This document shows, piece after piece, positions 13,601 to 26,300 of a DNA stretch of 64,000 nucleotides (position 1 is its first letter; each line of letters opens with the position of its first letter). The notes beneath the pieces were generated by a model that saw nothing but the letters and a program-made list of their open reading frames with translations, was not told the origin of the DNA and ran no database searches. A program made the translations under genes and the position numbers. Source of the DNA: Lineus longissimus (Eukaryota; Nemertea; Pilidiophora; Heteronemertea; Lineidae); contig NC_088319.1 of NCBI RefSeq assembly GCF_910592395.1, forward strand, positions 14,012,001-14,076,000. Direction: 5' to 3'.

Positions 13601-16600
13601 TGCATTTGTACCGTACCGACCCTTGATGGATAATCGTCAATCGCATTTAACTGGAACAGGACTTTGTCTCCAAAGCTGCAAATCTCAGATTAACGCCCAT
13701 TAGCATGTTATGTTTCCAAATCAATATTGATAGCAATCTCAATTACTGGCGGAGCTGAAAAGAAATCGCCGCAACTAAAAAGTAGCTACCTTAGACGCGT
13801 TAGCTGTTTAATGAGATCGCATTAATGTTGATTCTGTGCCATCTCGAGGAGTGTGGCCAGGTTTGGAAAGGCAATCACCAAGACATGAATCGAAGTGACT
13901 AAAAAAGAGGGCATTTTGAGATGAACTCTACACTCTAAAGTTCTGCCGAGGCGGATTTCAAGAGTGCGTAACGGTGGAATTCATAATGCGCGCGAAGAGG
14001 TTAAAAACCATAATTCAAGGAAACTTATGATTTCTATTTAAATACGTAATGCCACTAGAGAGGTTTAGTCTGGCCACTTAGTGTTACGACCAAATATCAT
14101 TCCTTGAGCATAAAGGGTAAGCAAGGCCACGATGTTATGTTACCGTTCTATCGTCTATACGTACATGTATAGCATGCATGATAGCGGTCATCAATGAGAA
14201 AGATTAATTGGAAGTTTGATTAGAACCTTTGCCCTGATCAGCCCCCAATGACCTACAGGCAATCTATTATCATGAGTTCGCAAATTGTGTGAATGTTTGA
14301 CCTTGTTCGAAAGAGGGACGCATACTGTTCTAATCTCCCTGGACCCCCCCCCTCGAAAGATGAATGAGAATAAAACCCATGAAACCATCACTGACTTCGC
14401 CAAGTAGTAAAGTATAAAATTTCAACCAATTTGACATTTCCTCGTTGGCAAAGCAACCGCGTAAACCAGCCTCATCCTTCTGACTTCACTTACTCTGATA
14501 TAGCTAAACGTACTAATGAACGAGCGTCAAAGACAAACACCAGTGTTAGCTCAACTAATTGTTATCTCCTTCTCCTTAATATCTCCTTTCAAAAGTAGCG
14601 TGAGGATGTAACGCTGGCGTCGACACTCTCTACGTTCTCAATGACCTTGCTTAAATGGTGAAATTCCCTGCGATCCCGAGAGATTGGTACAGCATCGATG
14701 AGGTATCAACAATATGATTATAACTTGGGCTAGAAAGCCAATTCTCCTTAGTGACAGACATTATCATGTGATACTGACGAGCGTTTCTCGACTAAGCTAT
14801 CACATTAGTGACCTTTTGGGAATACAACACAATTATACATACAGTAATATGAACAACAACAGTCATTCAGAAAAGATGAAAAAGTTCGAGTACCGTCGTT
14901 CTGTTCGCAGCCTATTTCGGGACCTCGAATTGCTCGTCTCTTGCAAAATTTTCTTTTTTTCAGAGATCGCTCTAGCGGCATAGCATGGTGACAGAATACA
15001 AGTAGCCTTATTAGTCAGACGAGAGTTGGATACACCGTTGGATATTGGCTCCTGGCGTCTTAGGTTGCAATCATTAGTGGCTTGGATTGTCATCCTGGGA
15101 TTTCGGTGACTGCGAACCGGACCGAATTCCGATAGGGTACGAACTAACGCAAATCCAACTACACCGTCATTCAAGTGAATTTCCTTGCCACCAGACCCAC
15201 TTAAGAATCGAATTGACGTTCAGTCAACCAGAAGAGAGCCGCTTAGGGTACTGGTGAAATTGAAATTGGCCTTTTAACTCTCGCTGAGTTACGAATTAGC
15301 TGATGGCCGGAAAATGTCAGCATTGATTTGCCTTCAATTCGCCTCAGGAATTTCCACAAGTGATCCTTTCAAGGATCAATGCAGTCAGGCGCCAGTAATT
15401 TAAGTATGTATTGCGATCAATAAAGTGGTGAAGACCGTTTGTAAAAATAGAACTTCAAACTCTGAGTTCATTCATCCTGAAAGAAAGCCATATCAAGCTC
15501 ATGAAATAGATGACAGTTACATAGGATGATCATGTCGGAGGAACATCCTTTAAAAGTATCAAAGCATCCAAATATAGGACTAGTTGATGGAGCACAACCT
15601 ACATTGGTTTCGAATGAGTTAAACATTTTTTTTAAATTGGACAGTTTATCTCAGTATAACTTTATAAAAAGAAACTTAAGAGTTTATATTCTGCCATCAA
15701 CTACCAGTACGGGATAGGTTATCGTATAGGAGTTCGAAGAAGAATCGTTCTCATTACGATCTTTTATTGCCTCGATTGACTGAGCAGCTTGGCTCCAGCC
15801 TGCAGCGTAATTGTAGCACTACCGCGGGCAACGTTGAAATCAGCATTATATGAACCCCTGGAAATGAACTAGCCGCGAGGGACCCTCTAGCTCGTGGCCC
15901 AGGGGTACAACAAACCGCTCGATACGTCCTCTCGGATCAGCACTGATCGGAACTGTTACAGTGCTTATGATATATCTCACAATGACTGAAGCATCAGAAC
16001 CCCGGTCCATAGAACGTGTCCGGTCTATTGTAGTGACGGATTATGGATGATGGTTCTATGAAGGCCATGACTGCTTATGCCTCAGAGATTAGAAGTCCCA
16101 TGATAGAATCCTTCCTTACGTAGCCATTTACGTTCCTAGGTTAGCCTGACTTATCACCTATTTTTATTAGGAATATCTTTATTTAATTATCTTTTCATGC
16201 TCTGACACAATAGCATGGTACATATTTTTGGAAAAGATGCAAAGATTGAGTCGCATAAGAGGTACTGATGCACACAGCTCAGGACCTGAAGGAATATGGT
16301 GGCACAGTTGACATCCAAAAATCAAGTTGCGGGGAATAATTCGGGGGTGAGTGGGTGGGTGAGTGGATGAGTAAATAAGTGCTCTGTAGCCTAAAGTAAT
16401 AACGCGATGACAAAGTACATGCAATTCGTTTCTACTGCCATTTTCGTGGTGTAATAAAGTGTTGAACGTTTTTGTGCCCGCCCGGTCGAATATTGAAAAC
16501 GTGAAGATTTTTGATGACTAATGGGCAAATTCCATGTTGTGAGACTTCAGCTGTACTGCAACTGATATATCAACAACTGTTTTTCATTTCGTTGCAAAAG

Positions 16601-18417
16601 CAACTCCACCGCGAAACAAGCCAGCGATATTGCGTTCTGTTTTCTAACCGCAATAATGATATCGTTTTTGCCGCAACGGAGCTACATAATTAAACAGCGC
16701 AGGATTTATGTAATCTTCATGCAAAATCCTTTGAAGAAAACAAAGCTGAATGCAGAACTGGTGTTTTCTCGAGATGGTGAATTTCATCCTTAAAGTGATC
16801 TAGGACTTTCTTTTCTATACAGGTTCCCACATAAAACTGTATCTCCATACCTAAAGAAGATGCACCTTAAAGACAAATGTTTGGTCTTCTTAAAAGTCAA
16901 AACGCTTACTCTAATCACAAACACATTAACAGTTACTTAATTAATACCAATATTTTGTCATAAATATTATAGCGGTACATGAATAACCTCCTCCGTAACG
17001 AATCTGCCTCAACTTCACTGCATTTATTCATCTTGTCATTCGTCCACATCTTATTCTGCTAAGACGATCGACCAACTGAACATACCGAATGTCGGATTTT
17101 GCGACACGAGACCGGATTTTCTAACACGATTAATGGCAGTGGGTGCGAGGGAAATCCAGGCGACAAATCATTCGACATCTCTCGAAGCGGGAAAATCCGC
17201 GGATTATTTTCTTGGCGGCATACCAGCAGCTGTGGTCATTTGATGAAGAGTCTTATACAAACAGGAGTCGACTTCACCGAACACTCGTCAAGGCCAATTG
17301 CATTGGGCGTGCATGATGTATGTATGATTCTGGCCAACTTGTTTCCGTCTCGACCACATTAGAATTTGCTCCGCGAGCTGAAAGTGTCAGGGAAGTGTTG
17401 TTAGGCAATCACCACGGGCCCAACGAGAGGATTGCAAATCTACTCAAGCATGTCAAGGGCGTTTGGTCTGCGCTTTCTAGGGTGTGTGGTCTACTGCATG
17501 CTCTACTTGACTTGATATAGAAATATTGGGCTATAGAAATGGTAATTTGGTCGGTTAATGATGTCAACGTATCGAACTTGGTATGAATGTATTGTAAGTC
17601 AAGGTTAGATGATGAAGCCAATCTTTTTTCCCCGACTTTTTTTAAGGCTGGTGATTGAAATATCTACCAAGGCAATATCATAGTCTGGCCAAGTACTCAC
17701 CTCTGTGCTTTGCCCGGCATATTGACAACACTCAAATCGATTGCTTCCCAATCCAGGAAATTGGTCAGTGTTTTTCTAGAGTATATATAGGTTAAATTCC
17801 GATTGTCGGTAAATAATCGTGAGTTTTTATGCACCGAGATGTGCTTTTAATGGCCATTGTAATTCTTCGCAACATCCAAGCACCTGTGCCACAAGGTGAG
17901 TGCGAGTGGAGTTGTGAGAAATAGACCCGAGTCTAGTGTGTTGCTTTGGGTGCCGTCTGCGGAGGCAATGCTGTAGACCAACCAATCTCGATAACAAACC
18001 TTGTCCACAGACTGCATCTTGTTTTTTTTTTATGACGCACCAACATTCTTTGGGGAACCAGTTACTTTTCTAACATGCATGACAAAGCTGGCTCAAATGT
18101 ATCACTGATATTACTTATAACTGCACTTATCATCATGTGAAGATTATTACACCTAGAACATCATTTCCTCCCTTCAAGCTTCTAATTTCCGCTAAACATG
18201 TGATTAATGTTGCAAACCAGACTTTTCAAGCTAATCATCAGTGTGAAATTCAACAGATAGTAATTTAGTCCCTTTCATAACCGATAGCTACATTTAATCT
18301 TGGAAGTTTTATTTTTGTAAGATGGCTGTCCTTGGATGAATTTAAGTTAAACATTTGATGATGAGATCGGTTGGTGTTTAAACACACCTCCAAAACAGCT
18401 GTTCTAAGGGATGCATT
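10691..18417. other. No gene recognised
   Basis: Only noise-level open frames are present. A GTGA-type microsatellite lies near 16343-16378 and a run of nine C lies near 14344. The spaced repeat at 11110-11560 is listed separately. Confidence 0.55.
11110..11560. repeat. Two diverged copies of a ~75-bp repeat
   Basis: The block starting near 11121 ('aatgccatccgctcttgtta...gggaaccgaatcttg') returns in diverged form near 11482 ('agtgccataatctcttgcta...gggaactgaatcttg'), about 360 bases apart in the same orientation. No coding sense is visible. Confidence 0.6.
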
Positions 18418-18447
18418 GTCGACTTATAGTACATGTAACTATAAGTC
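18418..18447. repeat. Short perfect hairpin
   Basis: The arms 'gacttatagt' and 'actataagtc' are exact reverse complements around an 'acatgta' loop. Confidence 0.75.
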
Positions 18448-18984
18448 AATGTCCACATGCACCCGTGAAGAAGAAGCCAACACGTGTCTTTGTATGAAAG
18501 AGCGAAGTTGACCATCTTTCGACCTTAATCGTGATATTTGCTACTTTCACTGATGATATTTACATCCAAGATATCTTCTCTGGCCTTAATTGGGTATGAT
18601 ACGTCTTTGAGTCTGTACTCCAGGTAACTCAGGTAATAACGTAAGCCTTTTATCTTCCATTACGGCCAATTAATTCCAGTTTTGGCGACTTTGATGATGG
18701 CCCTACGTTGGCTGTCACAAGCTCTCAAAGCACCGGTTCGATTTCTCAGTCTAGGGACTTCGATTAAGACGTTAGCTTCGATCCAGGAGCGAAGAACACG
18801 CCAGCGGCGGCGGGTCACTGTTACTCTAACACGAGGTCTTCAACTCCGACCATCAGGACTGGGTTATTGAAAAAAATCAAGCCAGTTTTAGCTGACCAAT
18901 AAAGCGAGACTAAAGGCAGCAGCCAAGGTAGGTAGGTATAGGCAAGAGTAAGATACACGAAGTCGCCAATAGGGTCTCTCCTAT

Positions 18985-19088
18985 ACGTGCCATACCAGTC
19001 GCTACAAAGATGGAAAATGGGGTGGATTTCGGGTGAGGCTGGAACTAAAATTTCGAGTTGTTTATTGTAGCGACTGGTATATGGCATG
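18985..19088. mobile_element. ~100-bp fold-back element
   Basis: The left arm 'gccataccagtcgctaca' is mirrored by 'tgtagcgactggtatatggc' at the right end, with about 60 bases between. The central 'aatggggtggatttcggg' is repeated directly at about 19190, outside the fold-back, so a larger composite repeat is likely. Confidence 0.7.
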
Positions 19089-19399
19089 TTAGTCCAGGAT
19101 GCCCCCTATCACCTCACACCAACCACGTCCCCCTTAGATCTCGTTTTTTTATCCCGCCATTGTCATTTTAAAACGAACAAAGATAGAAATGGGGTGGATT
19201 TCGGGGGAGGATCTCGGGATATAGTACATGTACCCCAAGGGGTATTTTTCAAACCAAATTTATACACACAGCTAAAAAAAGCTTCCAATAGATTGATGGC
19301 TGGTTCCCTCAAATTTTTGCATATTCAAAAGGTGGCGTCGTCCCATCAGTTGATAGCCTTTTCTTATCTGGGCTTTGACCGTGTATAGACACCCTTTTA

Positions 19400-19541
19400 C
19401 GCCAGGAGGAGGAAGCCACTGCTGGCCCAAACAAACCTAAATATAGGCACAATGAACAAAATAACATGTGGTGTGCGACCATGTGGTCTTTTTTTTGCTG
19501 CGTGTTTGTTGTGGCAAGCAGTGGCTTCCTCTGCCTGGTGC
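19400..19541. mobile_element. ~140-bp fold-back element
   Basis: An arm containing 'aggaagccactgct' is mirrored by 'agcagtggcttcct' about 100 bases on. The pairing extends with mismatches over about 37 bases and includes 'aaacaaac' against 'gtttgttt'. Noncoding. Confidence 0.75.
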
Positions 19542-19697
19542 AAAGGCCTCTGACGGCCTGGGCCTGAATTATTTTAACTGCAAGCCGTAAGGGGCAAAAT
19601 AACGTAATGGAGAGTAAGCATTGGTACTACAATCGACGCTGATTGGTGAGCCAGATGAGTTTTCGTATATCAGCGAAGAGTTTTATGTCTTCAATTG

Positions 19698-19718
19698 CCC
19701 CCCCCCCCCCCCCCCCCC
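19698..19718. repeat. Homopolymer C tract (21)
   Basis: Uninterrupted run of C. Similar tracts occur near 29607-29627, 49303-49316 and 56903-56919, and a G tract near 49014-49026. Confidence 0.95.
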
Positions 19719-22490
19719 ACGCCGGATTTGTTAATATCAAAATATACGTCATTATCTGATTTGAATGCCACTCCATGATACAATTATGCACTGTTTTTTT
19801 CATCAACGGAAATCTAGAATAGGCAATATTAAGACGCATGAAATTATCCCCGCTGATAATAACCGTACCGCACATAAACATCGTAGGTAATTAATAACTA
19901 AAAAGCAACGACTTATTCCTCGCCGCATTGCATTTCAATTAAGTTCTGTCTTCGCTGGTCTCATCATAATAAAGTTCTGGCTCGAGATTGCGCTAACATT
20001 GATTCTGAGCTGGATCACCGACGTTAGATTTTCAATCGTTTTTGACTTGCACACGGTATTGCCTTAATTATTGCAGTCATGAGCAATCAGATTGCTGTGC
20101 TTTGATGTGGAATGGCATGGCAGTATACATCCTGAGATGCAGGTTTTTGATACTCCTACTTCGTAAACAAAATTTTTAAAAAAATCGAGATGCGTACTAT
20201 ATTGAAAACAACTGGTGCAAGGATGGGTAGAATAGAAAACCCGGCTAAAACAAAAAGGTTTTATGTCATGGTAAACTCCAGTTGCGGGAGAGAAAAGGGC
20301 GTAACAAAATGGCCGAAAAGTATTTTCGCAAACCGTCTATTCACTGTTGACACTGACCAAGTGTGCAAACCACTTACCACGATCCCGGCTGGACATCAAT
20401 GGCAACAAGACATTCACGAATCAGGATAAATCCAATAAAGGGGCTTGAAATGTCCAAAAGTTTCTTGTCAAACACGTTCTGTGAATTTCGTTCCTTATTC
20501 CCAAAGAATACAACTTGCACGTTGCATATCATCAGATCAGCAATATCAGACAACAAGCTGTGATGCTGCACGTTTGTCGTTTGGTCGGCGCGATGTTCTG
20601 AAATAGACCCTGTCTCCAGGAGACGCTTACTCAACTCGCAGGTGTTTCGGTATAGATTATTGTATGGGAGTAGTAACTGTCTCCAAGGTTTGCTTTCTAA
20701 AGGCCAGAAATGCTTTAGTATTGACGGCAAATGTCAATTCCGGTATGCAAGTAAAAGTTCACTGACTACCGTCTTCAACTCGGCCAGGCAATTGACCACC
20801 CCAAATATGTTAAGGTTATGTACTTACTTGCCCCACTTGTTATCTTACAGAATATGAAATCGTCTAGTTCACTGACCGCCAATCTTCTTTGTTATTTAAG
20901 ATGGTGATTTCAACTCGACCAGGGTGTTGACCACTCTTGATAATAAGGGTCTCGCCAGCTTCCGGATGTGTACTTCGTAGCCATGCTTGTTGCATGAAAG
21001 AAGTCGTAGAGTCCATTGACCACTTTCTTTTTTAAGATGGTCATTTAAAGGTCACATCTAGATGGCGACCAGTGAGAAAGAAAAGTGACTTGCCATGTTT
21101 ACTCTAGATTGCGAATCAGCATCCGCATTATAAAGTGAAAGGTTCTTCGGTTTTAAGTCAATTCGTGGGTGTTATTTTAAAAACAGCCCAAATACAGATC
21201 ATTCCGAGAGGTTTTTGTGTTATTCTTGCCAACATCATGGCTTGATTCCATGTGAACGCTGGGTATTTGCTTTTATCAAAAATATAAATCAAAAATGTCA
21301 ACGAATATTGCCCATTTCACATGATATCAACTGCTCGTTCAGATATCTTGGGCAGAAATAAACAAAAATTGTGGAGTTAGATGCTTGATTGCGGTTACAA
21401 GCCAATATTAATCGTTTCCATTTCCTTCTAGAATTGAATTTATTGCCCATACCACTCGTTCCGGAAAAGCGTGAATTCTCCTTAACGCTGCAATATATTT
21501 TAGTCGGAATGGTTTAACTTTTTTCTCGTTCAGAACTCCCGAGTCCAACTCGTTTGATATGAATTAGCAATAGATTTTGTGAAAGACGTAACTGTGCTAT
21601 TGTACAGGAGACCAGGTAATCTTCGCATGGAAGTTCTTTAGCCAAGCTCGGGTTAGCGGCGACAAAGATTCGACGATGGCCAAAGAAATCACATTTAATT
21701 TATATATGACAGAGGATCGAGCATCGAGTATCGTGTGTTTTTTTTTAATCTTGTCCTCAAGATGATGGATTAGATTGCAATATTCGTCTTTTTCTCTTCC
21801 ATTACCTAAGGAAATGGACATAACTTAATCAAAAAGGGCTGAGAACTGTTCTACGATTTGACTGCTGTAACTGGTACAACGGCTTTTAATCATCATTTTG
21901 TGTGAGTATGGTTAAAGTTGACCTCTTCCCCCTTAAGATGCTTTCATAGACGTATCATTCTTGTGACCTTTAATACACGACAACTGGCGTTAAACTTCTT
22001 TAATGTCAATTCAACAGAAATCGATGGACTGAAAGCCCCATATTATATGATCATCAAAAGAACCCAATTACTTTGAATTTCTGAATAAAAGCTGAATTAG
22101 AAACATCATTCCCTACGGGACTGGAAATGATTTTTTACCTATTGCATGCATCACTTCTGCACTATAGATTTTATAGATTCACGGACTAAAGATGTAACAA
22201 GAAAAACACTTGTTCCCCAGACTTGTCCGATTAAAAAAAATTCTTACTGCCTGATTACGCCGGTGTACATCAGTTAATTAATTCTGTCTCCAGTTGACAT
22301 GGTAAAGTAATTGAAAATTCTTAAAGGGGCAGGTAGGTCGTGAGATAAGGTTTTTTCACACTAAAATGGCTTCCAGCAGAACCGAGACTTTCAGAAATAA
22401 TAGTTAAAAATAATTTAACTGCAGGAAGCAATGCTCTTGTTAGAACGAAATGTACCAGTAGGTCTATGTCTGTATTGCAAGTCATGTCTA
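19719..22490. other. No gene recognised; weak ~130-bp repeat at 20756-21060
   Basis: Three diverged copies share 'gttcactgac' or 'gtccattgacc', then a 'tcttc' block and 'caactcg.ccaggg..ttgaccac'. The spacing is about 120 to 140 bases. No coding frame is supported. Confidence 0.5.
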
Positions 22491-22672
22491 AAACTTTCCG
22501 CCAACGCCAAATGACGAAGTCGTCACGTTCGTCCTTAGCTCCCGGCAGAGCGCGTCGTCATGTGTTGATCCACAAAAAAATGATCTCTGCACGGAGGCCA
22601 CACGGGGGTCCAGTCGGAATTAAAATCGGAATAGCGTGATAATTCATTCCCTTTTTCTTTTTTCTCTTCATT

Positions 22673-22918
22673 TTATCTCTTATTTGAGAGTGGGAACAGC
22701 TTCTGTGTAATGGAAGGTGACTGGGTAGCCGACAGTTTGGCAATAATGTCCTTAATAATGCCATAGGCAGTCGCCGCTGTCTCTCGCAGAAATGAGCAAC
22801 TTTTGAAATAGATAACCGCGTCCATACATTGTCAAAGATCAGTGTCACCCAATGCATCAAGATTATTAAGAAAGTGCCACCGGAAGTGTTGCTCATCACT
22901 GTTATTGTCGGTCACCAT
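22673..22918 (-). pseudogene. Short coding-like frame with in-frame TGA
   Basis: Reading from the ATG at 22918, 28 sense codons precede a TGA at 22832-22834. The same frame then stays open for 52 more codons to a TAA at 22673-22675. The 28 residues (begin MVTDNNSDEQHFRW) and the stretch after the TGA (begin QCMDAVIYFKSC, then LRETAATAYGIIKDII) both look protein-like: amphipathic, balanced and without low complexity. The same region is also open in another frame, read as 22558-22899, which gives a less protein-like sequence. The ATG lies inside a perfect 14-bp palindrome (22911-22924) that fits the RFX X-box, and a CCGGAAGT ETS motif lies at 22880-22887. I do not recognise the family. It may be a decayed gene, a selenocysteine or readthrough codon, a sequence error, or chance; a decayed or mis-sequenced small gene seems likeliest. 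Confidence 0.35.
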
Positions 22919-22924
22919 GGTGAC
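22911..22924. promoter_or_regulatory. RFX X-box-like palindrome GTCACCATGGTGAC
   Basis: A perfect 14-bp palindrome that satisfies the X-box consensus (RYYNYY, two spacer bases, RRNRAC). It overlaps the ATG of the short frame on the minus strand. In animals RFX sites mark cilium genes, normally upstream of the start, so the overlap with the ATG may be chance. Confidence 0.35.
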
Positions 22925-23321
22925 ACCATGAAGCCACTTCCGTCATGTTGTTTCTAAGCAATCACGGCAATCTTGGTTAACGGCCGCGTTTGCCGCCAGT
23001 AATAATTAGATGAACTTGTTGAAGCTATAGCGTGCTGAAGTGTTTTTTCTGCCGATATGTGATACACAAAAAATGGAGGTTTTCACGCAGGGTAAAAGTA
23101 TTGGATTACCTTTAACACAATAGAAACAAGGCGCTCCCACTACAGTGTTGGAGGGGTGCAATCGGATAAAAATAAGGGATGCGGGCATTAACGCCCCTCA
23201 AAAAGAACTAATCTTTTATCTGTTTCTTTTGTGTCGTCATCTTCTCTCCTGGTACGTAGTTTTCTTTGACAAACCGATACCTTAGCCCACCGAGGTTTTT
23301 CAGATGAAAAAGGTGATGTTG

Positions 23322-23356
23322 GCATTGGCGTTGGTGGTGGTGGTGGTGGTGGTGAT
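23322..23356. repeat. GGT trinucleotide microsatellite
   Basis: About nine GGT units followed by imperfect 'gatggt' and 'ggtgat' units to about 23400. On the minus strand it creates a false proline-rich frame. Confidence 0.85.
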
Positions 23357-23399
23357 GGTTGAGGTGGTGATGTTGGGGTCGATGGTGTTGGTAGTGGTA

Positions 23400-26300
23400 G
23401 TGTTGGGGCGGCGGCGACGACGTCGATGATAAAGAAGAAGAAGAGAAAGACACGGTTGGTGATTATCGCCTTCACAATGATAATGGAAGAGAATAACAAT
23501 ATCATATAAAAGAAGTGACGCAAAAAACTAATGTACAGTGAAAGGTCTGCGTCATATGGGATAGTGAGTTTTCGCAAGTCCCCGGAAACGCCAACGCGAA
23601 TGCCTGTCCCATTGTCCAACATCGTGCTCAGGCGCTCGAACCACGGTGGCGCGGGGCGAATCGGGGAGCTTTGCAAAAACTAACTAATGGTGCACATATC
23701 CCTTCTACAGTCCATGGGTTGGCGTTTGATCACACTACCATTACGAACTGGTGTCGGCAGCATTGACCCGACAACCATTGGTGAACCGCCCTTGTCTGAT
23801 AGGATGCCAATATCAGCACCAGACACCTGCCAAATCCATAAAGGAACACTGACCGGCTTTCCTATTTTTTAAGTAATTTCCATATCTAATCGACAAAGGC
23901 CAGTTATAGCCGTCACACGATAAGCCAATTTCGCCAAATGTACTTACACTGATGCATTACCCTTTAACTGAAATCTAAGACAAAGAAAAATCAGCGTTAT
24001 GAATGATATGGCAAAAGCGCTAGCAGAATCGAATCAAATGTGAATCGAGTACGAGTGTTACAAATCCTTGTTTAATTCATTAGTTTTAGTATCGCTCAGC
24101 ACAGCGCTGCTGCTCAAAGCTAATGATGGTGGTTCAGCGTTTTCGACTGGCCAGCATTTATACCAAACCGCTCATCACAAAAACCGATGGAGGGTGTCGC
24201 CCGTAAGTCGCTCCGAGAGCTAATCAAGCGAGTGTATGGAAACAAAGGAAAGATGGGCACATGTGACAGGTTAATCAGACCGAGCCAATCGAAGGAACAG
24301 TCATGAATGGCAGAAATAGAACTGCCTGCACGGCTGTATAAAGTAACCAACTGAACATGTGGAAGCTTCATTAGTTTGTCGCTAAGCGGATCAAGGGTTG
24401 AGTCGCAGACCATCAATTTCAGGCCTAAATGGGTTAATATATGTATGTGCCCGGCGCTCTATAGGCCTAACCACTGTATGCCATGCACTAAAATTGCTCA
24501 CTTGTGTCCAAAACTACATGTACTTGTATATTAATTTTTGAGGTCCGAGAAGGCTTATGTTGATGGCAACTGAACCCGTCAACGGAGGCTGTGAGCAGTG
24601 TAAGTGCAGTATCTATATACTTGTAGTTTGGGTGAGTTATGCCGAATAATCTAACTGACCTTAGGGATGAATCAGTGACGAAATAAGCTCCCTTTGTAGA
24701 GGGATGGGCTTGTCTAGTAAACACCAGGCGTAACCTGGGGCGCTTTGGCAATGCCATTTTATTATTTCTATCTTCATCCATGAAAAAGACACAGCGGCGA
24801 CTGTTTACCAGGAAAATTTGCTAACTCTAAAATATGCCGATAAAGGCTGTCAACGGCAGTTTTTACCAATGATCTGATCTCGAGATATAGCCTTCTCTAA
24901 GGTCTTCCGCCAGATTTCTCAAGGCAATTTAGAAAGAAAGTTAACTTCGGCGCGATGTCTGAATCAAAGTCTTTAGGTAAAGTTACAAACCCTAAGGGGA
25001 TATTAAAAGATTTTCTTTACATCAGAGAGCATTTCCAGGTTTTTGTTCAGAGTCTATTATCTTTGAAAATTTACTTCATTCGGCATTTTCCCAAACGAAA
25101 AGAAGGATAGTGAGGCAAGGCGACTGACTAAAGTTATCAAGGCTTTGCGAAGGAACAGCTCTAAAAAAAGAGTCAGTGTATATACTTGGTATGTTTATTT
25201 CAGAAAAAAAGGATCTCAACGCTTCTTCAAAAAGATGGCGGGTATCGACCACATGGCTAAGAATTGACTGGGCTCCTGACCTCACTCTGGTTGTTGCCGA
25301 GTCTCTAGTCCGCACCGAGGTTGACGAAATGAGCTGGCAACCTCTTGTATAGAGTAGGACGGGCCAGGTTGGTCTACCCAGTCTCCACAAGGCTGAAGGC
25401 AGAATCAATAGCTCCAGGTCGCTCACCTGAGTCTCTTCCGCAATTTGGCAAGGCCACAAGATATCGCAATTTCACATCAAACGCACTTTTAATAGCGTCC
25501 ATCATTTGATTTGTAAGAAGTATAAAGCGAATCGTTTCATTTGCAGCTGCTTCAAACGAACACGAAACCTTTTCAATGGCTTTAAATATCATACGATCGT
25601 TTAAAAACCACTTGCAGCTCGATAACTGCTCGTCTTTATAGCGTGCAAAGCTGGATTTTTCGTAACTCCGACTCTTGTAACGATTTTATGGAGAAAATGA
25701 GCTCGAATTGGATGATGTATATTGATAACTGTCTAACTGACTTTGGTTGTGGCTAAAGAAGAAATGAACTGCAATGCATTCTTACCTTATGGCAAGAATG
25801 TTGAATTTTTTAAACCGGTAGTAATTTACATGTAACCGTTTGCAATTGAAGGGTGACCAATACGAACAGAATGATACGTCTCTTATTTTGATACTGCGCA
25901 TAACAACCGAGATACACCGTATTTTGTTAAGGAAAAACACTATGCAATTTTCTCAGCTAATTTTGGAGAGAATGCTAGGTATTCAATCTTTTTATAGCTT
26001 AATTAGCACGATCTTGTTTGCGGGGAATATTTATTGGAGCTAATTGATTAGCAAAAAAATCCCTAATATCTAGAATAAGAACATTACCAGTCGAGTGGTA
26101 GTCTTTTTGACTGAATTTCTCCGACGATAGCGATGTTGGTCTTTATTCAATTGACAGCATTCGCGTTGCCAGGCAGCTAGAACTTGCCCGCCGGGCCATT
26201 GCAGTCAAGGTTGCAATTGTTACTAGAGGGATTTAATCGGATGTGTTTATCTGAGAAGTTCTCTGTGTTTCAACTATATATATTTCAAAAGATGGACATT

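Noticed and set aside
22832-22834. TGA as a selenocysteine codon
   Set aside because: Kept only as one option. No SECIS hairpin could be identified by eye and the family is unknown, so I do not claim a selenoprotein.
23188-23676. 162-codon minus-strand frame with a proline-rich centre
   Set aside because: The proline run is the translation of the GGT microsatellite. The flanks have no protein character or splice support.
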